Of a stretch of 64,000 nucleotides of DNA, positions 19,301-26,680 are shown piece by piece. This stretch comes from Bacilliculturomica massiliensis (GTDB lineage Bacteria > Bacillota > Clostridia > Peptostreptococcales > Anaerovoracaceae), in NCBI RefSeq assembly GCF_900605495.1, contig NZ_LR027599.1, positions 62,001 to 126,000 on the forward strand. The letters are read 5' to 3'. The stretch's first letter is position 1; the number at the start of each line of letters is the position of its first letter. The notes beneath the pieces are model-generated. The model was not told the DNA's origin and did no database searches. It worked only from the letters and a program-made list of their open reading frames with translations. The position numbers and the translations under genes were made by a program.

Positions 19301-20393
19301 CCGCAACGGTGAGCAGCGCCGCGTCCTTTTCTTCTGCTGGCGTCAGTTCTTCTTTCGTCAGATCCACGTTGACGCCCAGGCTCACCATGTAATCCTCAAA
19401 ATCAGCCAGCTTGGCGTAAACGTGGCGGTAGCGGTTTTCCTTGGCCTGATCCACATTGTCCAGCTTGTTCAGAATGACGGAAAATGCCTCCTGCAGCGTA
19501 AAGATCGCGATCTGTTCCTTCCCGTTCTCGTCCCGGCCGCTGCTCTTTACCCGGAAGTCCGCGTAGATCAGCACCAGAGATTCTACGGGCAGATTTTCCA
19601 GTTCCAGATCCCAGGTTGAATGATTGGACGCGATGTGGGCCGTGGCCGGCATATCGTTCTTCTTCAGCCACTGGTCGGTATAGTAATAGTGCAGATACGG
19701 TATGCGGCCGGCCTCGTGGGCTCGGCATCCGTATTTTCCGATGTCGTGGGCCGCGGCGGCAGCCGAAGTCAGTCCCAGATCGATGGGAACGCCCGCCGCG
19801 TAAAGCTGCCGCGCCACATGCATGGCGATATTGTGCACGCCGGAGACATGCCCCAGCGCGTCGAAGCTGGTCACCTCTCCGCCGATCCGCATGAGCTCGC
19901 AGACATACTGCTCCTCAAAGCACTCTCTGAAATGCAGGTATTCCTCTCTGTACTCCGATTCCCCCGCCTCTCTGGCGCTGAGAAAGCGGAAAGAATACTT
20001 CGGCTCCCGGCCCGTGATCTGTTCCTCGTATTTCAGAAACAGTTTCAGCACCGCCAGATAAAACAGCACCGCCCGCTGAAACTCAGGCCGGCGGTCGAGC
20101 TCCATACATTCGGGGAACAGTCCCACCATTATGTAATGATAGCTGTAGAGCAGCCAGCCTTCCTCCGGCTTCTCAGCCGACAGACGCTCCATGGTCTTTT
20201 CGCAGCATGCCAGAACAGACGCGCAGGTCACCCTGCCCGCCGCGCAGATCTCTCCGATGCGCTCCTTCCAGTTTTCTTCCTTCAGAAGATCCGCCACGTT
20301 TTTTTTCTTTACGCCCGCCTCCCGCAGAAACCTCCGGTCCGTCAGGCTCTCAGTCAGCTCCTTATATAGATTCTGTATCAGCTTCTTTGACAT
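16326..20393 (-). CDS. Large HD-domain / helical-repeat / nucleotidyltransferase-like fusion protein
   Basis: A 1355-residue cytoplasmic protein. Residues about 180-285 hold a complete HD-phosphohydrolase set (H187 in GVHNIAMHV, H216-D217 in AAHDIGKYG, H258 in SNHST, D279 in YADF). A long alpha-helical, HEAT-like middle follows. From about residue 920 comes a NadD-like adenylyl/cytidylyltransferase domain: FFPGTFDPFSLSH, IVVGSDVVSNASSYKKP and ISSTRIREN. Its HxGH nucleotide motif is altered to SLSH. A further alpha/beta region precedes a low-complexity tail (from about residue 1290) with repeats such as SGPQKS. GGGAG precedes the ATG. It heads the operon with the PRTase-like and LDH-like genes. 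Function unknown; the parts point to nucleotide or NAD-type chemistry. Confidence 0.75.
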   Translation of the reverse strand: MSKKLIQNLYKELTESLTDRRFLREAGVKKKNVADLLKEENWKERIGEICAAGRVTCASVLACCEKTMERLSAEKPEEGWLLYSYHYIMVGLFPECMELDRRPEFQRAVLFYLAVLKLFLKYEEQITGREPKYSFRFLSAREAGESEYREEYLHFRECFEEQYVCELMRIGGEVTSFDALGHVSGVHNIAMHVARQLYAAGVPIDLGLTSAAAAAHDIGKYGCRAHEAGRIPYLHYYYTDQWLKKNDMPATAHIASNHSTWDLELENLPVESLVLIYADFRVKSSGRDENGKEQIAIFTLQEAFSVILNKLDNVDQAKENRYRHVYAKLADFEDYMVSLGVNVDLTKEELTPAEEKDAALLTVAESVDRLKYMAISHNIRLMNKLSGETSFGNVLEAARSEKNWKNSRAYINLFEEYFTYMTQRQKMMTLKFLYELLMHREGDIRRQAANLMGNIIVHFDEEYRKELPEDAVRASGEMTGLLLWERYLNMIVYPDHKVTDQHRRWIGYALKIAVESVLSRCKISERSAYLELLLSHYRRKDIPDSTVFTLIDTALIIPLDLLLECDLNFLIRFTEDALCRDSLEIRTAALRFLKYFTAKIEAQAPWDQAVERMACGPAAEENVSLRYLCACVSRNWELPGADRTDDDYRRIVYGNPEIVSDIFLENLKTGTPWVIKAVNIELLLEYIQKNRKTHVLHIATHFSNLLKVSERITVRHSAGQALVRIAPLMSRDQRNEVAIELMKGLETGEYEFSKYIPEYLGEFVLYLYPTELDEFINDLSRLLISANDRVVCVALDTLGVILQHYKVYRERFLRGEEEFCARRKKILGRLLSGLANYTPAINQEAFLVISQYLFAGGKLTLEDRMELFSVIYKKLVTLVPEQETGELSFFNSAASLNHIYRFIGDWLFTYGSFDIEEKEKVAFFPGTFDPFSLSHKEIAREIRDLGFTVYLALDEFSWSKKTQPRMIRRQIITMSVANEDDIYLFPDDIPVNIANPADLKRLRELFPDQELYIVVGSDVVSNASSYKKPPEPWSIHSLNHIIFLRDTMEGSGSAEGGEHLITGRVVRLKLPLQLEDISSTRIRENVDYNRDISNLIDPVAQNYIYENSLYLREPQYKPILQARAIHLSVEETNHRLSREILSAFAPDFEMLEAVRRELSRPGGRAAVLRDGHREDVIVGVLLFCQISTMELYGEFRNTNVVNYIREHTSGKMMLINGIFLFGKTEIDEDRSQLLLTEAIAACLQEDFTYCIYSSNILPPPTPLRELLRRQGFLQIPGGPASETAGRGGSPVREEELPEDALRESGRTADGRSAADRGALQDGPQKSGPQKSARPWIGPQGLGPLRAGTREAGARL

Positions 20394-20700
20394 TCCTATC
20401 TTTCTCCCGTTCTGCCGAAGACAAGGCGGATCCGCCTGCAGGCGCTGTATTTCATCGCTTTATCCCCAGCCGCATATAGTTATATTATGCCCTTTCCCGT
20501 GGGAAAACTCAACGTAATTTTGGACAAACAGGCATACATGTCCCACACTGCGAATAGATATTAGGACAAGATCAAAAATGCAAAATACCGATGCGCCGTC
20601 AGCCGCAGGACCGCCAGGCACGCCGCTCCGGGACCCCCTCCGGAGATCGGCCGCCGGTGGGCCGGGCGCTGATGACGCGCAGAAGAAAAGGAGAAATGAG
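20394..20700. promoter_or_regulatory. Divergent promoter region
   Basis: The gap between the 1355-aa protein gene and the P-type ATPase gene. An AT-rich patch near 20475-20490 (ATAGTTATATTATG) and an interrupted GGACA...TGTCC pair near 20522-20543 are plausible promoter and operator pieces. An in-frame ATG at 20578 would extend the ATPase by 41 low-complexity residues but has no ribosome-binding site. Confidence 0.4.
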
Positions 20701-23514
20701 ATGGCAAACGTTAATTCCTTCGAAGGGCTGTCCGCAGAACAGGTGGAGCAGTCCAGAAAACAGCACGGCGCAAATGAGCTCACGCAGAAAAAGCGAAAGA
20801 GCTTTTTGCTTCAGTATCTGTCCAGTTTCGGCGACCCGATCATTCAGATACTGCTGGGCGCTCTGGTGCTGAACGTCCTCTTTCTGTTCCGGAACGCGGA
20901 CTGGATGGAGGCCGCTGGGATCGCGGTGGCGGTATTTCTGGCCACCTTTGTTTCCACCCTGTCCGAATATGGCAGCGAAGCGGCGTTCTCGAAACTGCTC
21001 ACCGAGGCCGACGCGATTTCCTGCCGCGTCAAGAGAAAGGAAGGGATCCGCTCCCTGCCCATCAATCAGGTGGTATCCGGCGACCTGATCCTGCTGCAGG
21101 CCGGTGAAAAAATCCCGGCGGACGGTTATCTCATACAGGGCAAGCTGAAAGTCGATCAGTCCGCCCTCAACGGCGAGAGCTCCGAGGTGAGCAAGATCAC
21201 CGCTCCCGCTTCCTTCCGCGAGCCCGCTCCCCAGGAATGGGATCTCATGTCTGATCACCACCTGTTCCGCGGCAGCGTCGTGGACTCCGGCGAAGGCATC
21301 ATGCGGGTGGTCAACGTGGGCGACACCACCTTCTACGGCCACATGGCAAAGGAGATGCAGGACGAGACCCGGGACAGCCCCCTGAAGGTCAAGCTGGCGG
21401 GCCTGGCCAGGACCATCAGCCGTCTGGGCTATCTGGCGGCGGCTCTCATCGCCTTCACCGATCTCTTTCACTCCATCTGTTTTCCGGGAGGCGTGGTCCA
21501 GTTCCCCATCATGACAGTAGTGATCCCCGACCTGTATTCTCTTACAGAATACATTCTTCACGCGCTGACCCTGGCGATCACCATCGTGGTGGTGGCCGTG
21601 CCGGAAGGTCTGCCCATGATGATCACCGTAGTGCTCTCCTCCAACATGCTGCGCATGCTTTCCGACCATGTGATGGTCCGCAAGCTGGTGGGCATCGAGA
21701 CGGCGGGCAGTCTCTCCATTCTCTTCACCGATAAGACCGGCACGCTGACCGCGGGCAAGCTCTCCGTGGCCTCCTTCGTCCGCGGAGACGGACGTTCTCA
21801 GAGCTTTCCGGAGGGCTCCCTGAAAACGCTTCTGCGGCTCTCCGGCTTTCTGAATACCGCAAGCGTTCTCTCCGAGGGAAAGGCCCTGGGCGGAAACGCC
21901 ACGGACCGGGCCATGATGGAATATGTACTTCCCTTTATGACCGATGAAGATTTCCGCATTCTGAAAGGTTACACCATCACGTCCTCTATGCCCTTCAGCA
22001 GCGCAAAAAAATTCAGCGCCGTGACCGTAAAAGCGCCGGCGGTGACCCCTCCGCCGGACACGGCTTCCGGACGCCCCGATCCCGACAGCGGAGCGAAGCA
22101 GCTGACTCTTGTGAAGGGCGCGCCGGAACGCATTCTGGCAGGCTGCACCCATTATTACGACGAGACCGGCGCCCGCCGGACCTTCACCACCGCCAACCGC
22201 CGCGCTGTGGAACGCTGCTGGAAAGATATGACGGAAAACGCCGTCCGCGTTATCGCTCTGGCCGCCACGGCTTCCGCCACCGCTAAAGAGCTGGAAAACA
22301 GCGCTTCAGCTGCCGCCGCTCATCCGGACGGACGGGGCTATGCGGCAGCGGCAGGCAAAGGGGGCGACGGCGTACGCGCCCGTTCCGGCTTCGGCGGACT
22401 CACCCTCATCGGCCTGTGCGGCATCAACGACCAGCTGCGCCCGGAAGCCGCCGACGCGGTCCGTGAAGTGGAAGGCGCCGGCGTTCAGGTGGTCATGGTC
22501 ACCGGAGACAACCGGGACACTGCCGCCGCCATCGCAGAGAGCTGCAAGCTGCCGGGTCAGGTCATCACCAGCGCCGAGATGGCGAATTTCTCAGACGATC
22601 AGCTCTCCCGCATGCTGCCCTCCATCGGCGTGGTGGCCAGGGCCCTTCCAACGGACAAAAGCCGTCTGGTCCGGCTGGCCCAGGAACGGGGCATGGTGGT
22701 GGGCATGACCGGCGACGGCATCAACGACGCGCCGGCCCTGAAACGCGCCGACGTGGGATTTGCCATGGGCGACGGCACGGAGGTGGCCAAGGAAGCCGGC
22801 GACATCGTCATCCTGGACAACAATATCGCTTCCATCGCCAAGGCCATCCTCTACGGGCGGACCATTTTCAAGAGCATCCGCAAATTCATCGTCTTTCAGC
22901 TGACCATGAATCTCTGCGCGGTGGGCGTCTCCCTCATCGGACCCTTTATCGGCATGGACACCCCTATCACCATCATCCAGATGCTCTGGGTCAACATCAT
23001 CATGGACACCCTGGCGGGCCTGGCCTTCGCCGGCGAACCGCCGCTGAAAGAATATATGAAAGAGATGCCGAAGCGGCGCGACGAACCGGTCCTTACCCGC
23101 GATATGGTCGAACAGATCCTGTTCATGGGCTGCTTTACCATCCTGTTGTGCCTGTTCTTCATGACCTCCGGGCTCATCCGGGAGTTTTATCATTACTCCT
23201 ATACGCCCATGTGCTTCATGACGGCCTTTTTCGCCCTGTTCATTTTCAGCGGCATCGCCAACAGCTTCAACGCCCGGACCCACCGTCTCAACCTGCTTTC
23301 CCACCTGCGGAAAAATCCGGCCTTTATCGGTATTATGACCTTAGTGGCTCTGGTCCAGATCGTTCTCATCTACCACGGCGGCTCCCTCTTCCGCACCTGC
23401 GGTCTGACCGCCGGCGAACTGATCGTCACCCTGGCCCTCTCCGCTCTGGTCATCCCCGCGGATCTGATCCGCAAGGTCTGGCTGCGGATGCACGGGCGGG
23501 ACGGTGCGCTGTAG
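20701..23514 (+). CDS. Calcium-translocating P-type ATPase (PMCA-like)
   Basis: An ion pump in the membrane that uses ATP to export Ca2+. The 937-residue protein has, in order, a cation-ATPase N-terminus, two membrane helices, the actuator motif NGESSEV, helix 4 with VVAVPEGLPM (PEGLP is characteristic of Ca2+ pumps, residue about 300), the phosphorylation motif DKTGTLT (about residue 344), a nucleotide-binding domain with KGAPERIL, and the hinge MTGDGINDAPALKRADVGFAMG (written in two parts by position: about residues 668-690), then four to six further membrane helices. The nucleotide domain carries a small A/G-rich insert (ATASATAKELENSASAAAAH). AGGAG precedes the ATG at 20701. It is transcribed alone and ends at a strong terminator. 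Confidence 0.93.
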   Translation: MANVNSFEGLSAEQVEQSRKQHGANELTQKKRKSFLLQYLSSFGDPIIQILLGALVLNVLFLFRNADWMEAAGIAVAVFLATFVSTLSEYGSEAAFSKLLTEADAISCRVKRKEGIRSLPINQVVSGDLILLQAGEKIPADGYLIQGKLKVDQSALNGESSEVSKITAPASFREPAPQEWDLMSDHHLFRGSVVDSGEGIMRVVNVGDTTFYGHMAKEMQDETRDSPLKVKLAGLARTISRLGYLAAALIAFTDLFHSICFPGGVVQFPIMTVVIPDLYSLTEYILHALTLAITIVVVAVPEGLPMMITVVLSSNMLRMLSDHVMVRKLVGIETAGSLSILFTDKTGTLTAGKLSVASFVRGDGRSQSFPEGSLKTLLRLSGFLNTASVLSEGKALGGNATDRAMMEYVLPFMTDEDFRILKGYTITSSMPFSSAKKFSAVTVKAPAVTPPPDTASGRPDPDSGAKQLTLVKGAPERILAGCTHYYDETGARRTFTTANRRAVERCWKDMTENAVRVIALAATASATAKELENSASAAAAHPDGRGYAAAAGKGGDGVRARSGFGGLTLIGLCGINDQLRPEAADAVREVEGAGVQVVMVTGDNRDTAAAIAESCKLPGQVITSAEMANFSDDQLSRMLPSIGVVARALPTDKSRLVRLAQERGMVVGMTGDGINDAPALKRADVGFAMGDGTEVAKEAGDIVILDNNIASIAKAILYGRTIFKSIRKFIVFQLTMNLCAVGVSLIGPFIGMDTPITIIQMLWVNIIMDTLAGLAFAGEPPLKEYMKEMPKRRDEPVLTRDMVEQILFMGCFTILLCLFFMTSGLIREFYHYSYTPMCFMTAFFALFIFSGIANSFNARTHRLNLLSHLRKNPAFIGIMTLVALVQIVLIYHGGSLFRTCGLTAGELIVTLALSALVIPADLIRKVWLRMHGRDGAL

Positions 23515-23566
23515 GTACGATCCCCTATCCGCGGTCTGCGGAGTACAAACTGGCCTGAAGCGAAAT

Positions 23567-23612
23567 GATCCGGCCCTGTTCTCTCATGAAAACAGGGCCG
23601 GATCGTTTATTT
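23567..23612 (+). terminator. Rho-independent terminator of the P-type ATPase gene
   Basis: A perfect 14-base-pair stem (GATCCGGCCCTGTT with AACAGGGCCGGATC, loop of ten) is followed by GTTTATTT, 50 bases after the stop codon. Confidence 0.92.
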
Positions 23613-23701
23613 CCCGCCGTAAAAAAACAGCTGCGCCGATCCTCCGCCCTCTGCGCAAACCCTTTGGAAACATGACCGCCCTGCGGGCTCACTTTCACAA
23701 G

Positions 23702-23750
23702 GTAAACTTTTTTGTTATTCCGTCAATATCGCTTCGCGATATTTCCTGCA
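23702..23750 (+). repeat. 49-bp repeat element, copy 1
   Basis: 46 of 49 bases match the copy at 40870-40918 in the same orientation. It begins GTAAACTTTTTTGTTAT and ends ATTTCCTGCA. Inside is a perfect seven-base-pair hairpin (ATATCGC-TTC-GCGATAT). The last eight codons of the helicase gene (AGNIAKRY) are written in this element, so its stop codon is supplied by the repeat. Confidence 0.9.
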
Positions 23751-26680
23751 TAATCAAAAAAAGCGCACAGGGTCCTTTTTCGCAGTTCCGTCCACTGGGA
23801 GCGGGTCTCCTCCCTGCCGCCGCTCTGCTCTCGATCCCATTCCTCCGCGCCGCCGAGAAACTCCGGATAGTTTTTCGCTGCGCTGTGGATCTTCTCCGCC
23901 AGTTCCTTCTGACCACTGAGCAGCGTGGGCGCTGCGATACGCCTGATCCGGGGCGATTCCTCCGTCAGGGCGGGAATATACCACTTGGGAAAAATGCCTG
24001 CCGCTGCCGCCAGAGCCAGCTGCTTCAGGTCGATCCCCCGGGGCCTTATCTCCTCAATGATGCGCAGAGCGTGTTCCTGCACGATCCCGAAAAACGCCGG
24101 ACGGCCCTTCAAATCCGCTTCCCGCAGACGGTCTGTCATCCGCCTTCGGAGGGCTTCCGCCTGATCTGAGCCGTCCTGCTCCAGCCGGCTGCAGAGCTCC
24201 GCCAGCCGCCTTCGGATGATAAGAGAATTGGGACGGTCCAGCCGGCCCTCCCTCTGCATAAAGGCGTTGGCGTTGGCGGCGGTGTGCCAGTGCATGAGTT
24301 TGTCCGCGTACTTGTGCAGGTCCAGACCTTCCTGGGCCGTTCCCGTGGCGGCCAGCACCATGGGATAAAAGGGAGAATTAAAGCGTTCCTGCATCTGCAT
24401 CTGAAAGTCATCCCTGTGACCCCCGTTTTCATCAGGATCGTCCGTATACTGCGCGGAAAAGGTCAGCGCATACCCGTTTACCTGTCCCATCCACATCCCT
24501 TTGCCCCCGGCGTCTCCAGCCAGCGTCTCCCGCAGCTTTCTGTGAAAATCCTCGCTGCCGCCGGCCCCGCACACCTCGTAATACTCCGCCAGTACCTCCT
24601 TCAGACAATACTCCCTGCAGTACCGTATCACCGTTTTCTCCGTATAGCTTCCATAGAGGGAGCAGACCACCTTTTTGCAGTACGTCTGATTGAAGAAGGC
24701 CAGCAGAGCTGCCGTCGTTTCCTCATCGCACAGATCCCCGCAGGGGGTCTCCGCCAGAAACGTCCTCAGTTCCCCCGCCTGACCGCAGCAAAGATCTTCC
24801 GACCCGTCTTCCCACTGCTCCGTCAGACGGCGCTCCAGTCTGGCGTTGGCCTCCCTGCTCACATAATAAGCCGCGCTGCGGGAGGACATCCGGTATCTGG
24901 CGAAGACCAGCGTTTTTCCGTAGGCGGAAAGCGCCCCAAAACCGCTGTTTGCCCCGCCGCCCCGGCTGGGCGGCACCCAGAGCAGATTTTCAGCGCCTTC
25001 CGGCATACATTCCCGGATCAGCGTCTGCAGCAGAATGTGATCGTATGGGTCGGAGGTCCGGTCAAGCTCCTCCAGCGCTGCATGCGCCTGTTTTGTCAGC
25101 TGATCCGGCCCGCCGGTCCCGCTGCCGCCGCCAAACAGTCTCCCCATCTTCTTGTAATCGCCGCTGAATTTCCAGAAATGAGGGGTGTGGGAAATACAGC
25201 TGCCCACAACGGCCGCCGCCTCCGGACCCTCTGCGCCCGGCGCGCCGTCCCCTCCTGTCCGGCCGTCCATATCTGCCGCGTCTCCCGCTCCTGTCCGGCC
25301 GTCCATATCCGCCGCCTCTCCCGCTCCTGTCCGGCCCCCTGCGGCCGCCGCGCCGTCCTCTTCCTCAGAGCCGGACGGGACGCCGCACAAGCCGCGCAGG
25401 ACGCTCTGGATATAATTCAGATGTTTTTTGTACTGCTCCGGCTGCAGCTCAGGCACCCGGAAATCCTCATACAGTTTCCGGTCCTCTTCCTGGAAAAACA
25501 TATTCCTCTCCGTCCGGCTCATGAAGTCCGCCGTCCGTTCTGTGCGGCCGCCCAGTTCTATCATAGCCGCTTTCAATTCGTTGAAATCGGAATACGGCCC
25601 CTCGGATCCCGTTCGTTTTTCCGTCCGTCCGGCGCTGTCGCCGGACAGCCACGGCGGCTCCTTGCCCCCCTCCGGCTCCATCTCTGCAAACGCATTGTGA
25701 TCGTAATCGTAGGGAGTGGCCGACAGCAGCAGGATCTTCGGCAGCCGCGTGAAGATCTCCGGAAACGCCCGCATAAACCGAAGCATAGTCAACACGCTGT
25801 AACCGTTGCCGGTATTCTCAAGAAATCCGCGGTAGCGCTGAAACTCATCGGCTACGATCAGATCCGGCTTCAAAAGACACGCGGCGGCGTTGCTCATGAT
25901 CTGGCGGAGCCGGCGGAACCGGCTGTTTTCCATCTGGGCATACTCTTTATTCTCTCTCAGATCCAAAAGATACGTCAGATGATCCTGCAATTCCCGGCAC
26001 GCCGTCTCTCCGCTCCATTCTCCCGGTCCCGGACGGCGTCCAAATTTCTGGTACGCCGCCGCCAGCAAAACGGCCTCCGAGACCGGCTCCTGCCGGATCA
26101 CCTCGCCGTTTTCCTCCGCTTCCTGTCTTTTTTCGCAGAACCTCGCCGCCTGCCGGAGCGCCGCTTCCATGCAGCTCCGCTCATCCTGCGAGCCCGTGTA
26201 CTGCAATCCGGCGTCTGTGTTGAAACTGGTCCTGGGCGTTATGGGAAATGTGATGCAGAAGCCGCGGCCCTGGTTTCCGGAAGGCCGGACCGACGCCAGC
26301 ACGTCTCTGTCCACCGCCGCCATGCTGAGCCGAAACGTCTCCGGCGCCCGCCGGATCTCCATGGCCCTCTCCGCGCTGCCCACATATCCGTCGCCGTAAC
26401 CGAAGGCGGCCAGCGCTCTCTCCGCCGCTGCTCTCTGGCAGCCCGTCAGATCCCTGAAGTTTTCCTCCCTTATGTGAGAGATCTCTCTGTTCGTCCCGTC
26501 AAAATCCTTTATATTATTTCGTGCGATGCGGGCGTTGGAGGCCAGATAAAACACCGCCGCCCGGCCGTTCATCCTGGCCATCTCGAACGCCACCGTGCGG
26601 GCGATCCTGGTTTTTCCAAGGCCCACCTCGTCGGCCACCAGGAAACACCCGCTAGCGCCGCCTGCCGTCGTCTGCTCCAT
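23723..26680 (-). CDS. SNF2/DEAD-like superfamily 2 helicase of a candidate defence module
   Basis: A predicted ATP-dependent DNA/RNA translocase of 985 residues. Motif I (VADEVGLGKTR) lies at residues 15-25, motif II is VADEFQRYR near residue 277, motif III is LLLSATPYDYD near 320, and motifs V-VI are ATGTAQEGLDLH and FMQREGRLDRP near 780-815. The usual Q-motif region before motif I is missing. A low-complexity insert of about 40 residues made of a 12-residue repeat (GRTGAGEAADMD) lies near residue 460. AAAGGAG lies before the ATG at 26680, which overlaps the PLD gene by 29 bases, so the two are coupled. The C-terminal eight residues come from the 49-bp repeat element. Confidence 0.85.
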   Translation of the reverse strand: MEQTTAGGASGCFLVADEVGLGKTRIARTVAFEMARMNGRAAVFYLASNARIARNNIKDFDGTNREISHIREENFRDLTGCQRAAAERALAAFGYGDGYVGSAERAMEIRRAPETFRLSMAAVDRDVLASVRPSGNQGRGFCITFPITPRTSFNTDAGLQYTGSQDERSCMEAALRQAARFCEKRQEAEENGEVIRQEPVSEAVLLAAAYQKFGRRPGPGEWSGETACRELQDHLTYLLDLRENKEYAQMENSRFRRLRQIMSNAAACLLKPDLIVADEFQRYRGFLENTGNGYSVLTMLRFMRAFPEIFTRLPKILLLSATPYDYDHNAFAEMEPEGGKEPPWLSGDSAGRTEKRTGSEGPYSDFNELKAAMIELGGRTERTADFMSRTERNMFFQEEDRKLYEDFRVPELQPEQYKKHLNYIQSVLRGLCGVPSGSEEEDGAAAAGGRTGAGEAADMDGRTGAGDAADMDGRTGGDGAPGAEGPEAAAVVGSCISHTPHFWKFSGDYKKMGRLFGGGSGTGGPDQLTKQAHAALEELDRTSDPYDHILLQTLIRECMPEGAENLLWVPPSRGGGANSGFGALSAYGKTLVFARYRMSSRSAAYYVSREANARLERRLTEQWEDGSEDLCCGQAGELRTFLAETPCGDLCDEETTAALLAFFNQTYCKKVVCSLYGSYTEKTVIRYCREYCLKEVLAEYYEVCGAGGSEDFHRKLRETLAGDAGGKGMWMGQVNGYALTFSAQYTDDPDENGGHRDDFQMQMQERFNSPFYPMVLAATGTAQEGLDLHKYADKLMHWHTAANANAFMQREGRLDRPNSLIIRRRLAELCSRLEQDGSDQAEALRRRMTDRLREADLKGRPAFFGIVQEHALRIIEEIRPRGIDLKQLALAAAAGIFPKWYIPALTEESPRIRRIAAPTLLSGQKELAEKIHSAAKNYPEFLGGAEEWDREQSGGREETRSQWTELRKRTLCAFFDYAGNIAKRY

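Noticed and set aside
20599-22152. 517-residue minus-strand frame opposite the P-type ATPase
   Set aside because: Antisense shadow of a clear ATPase gene.
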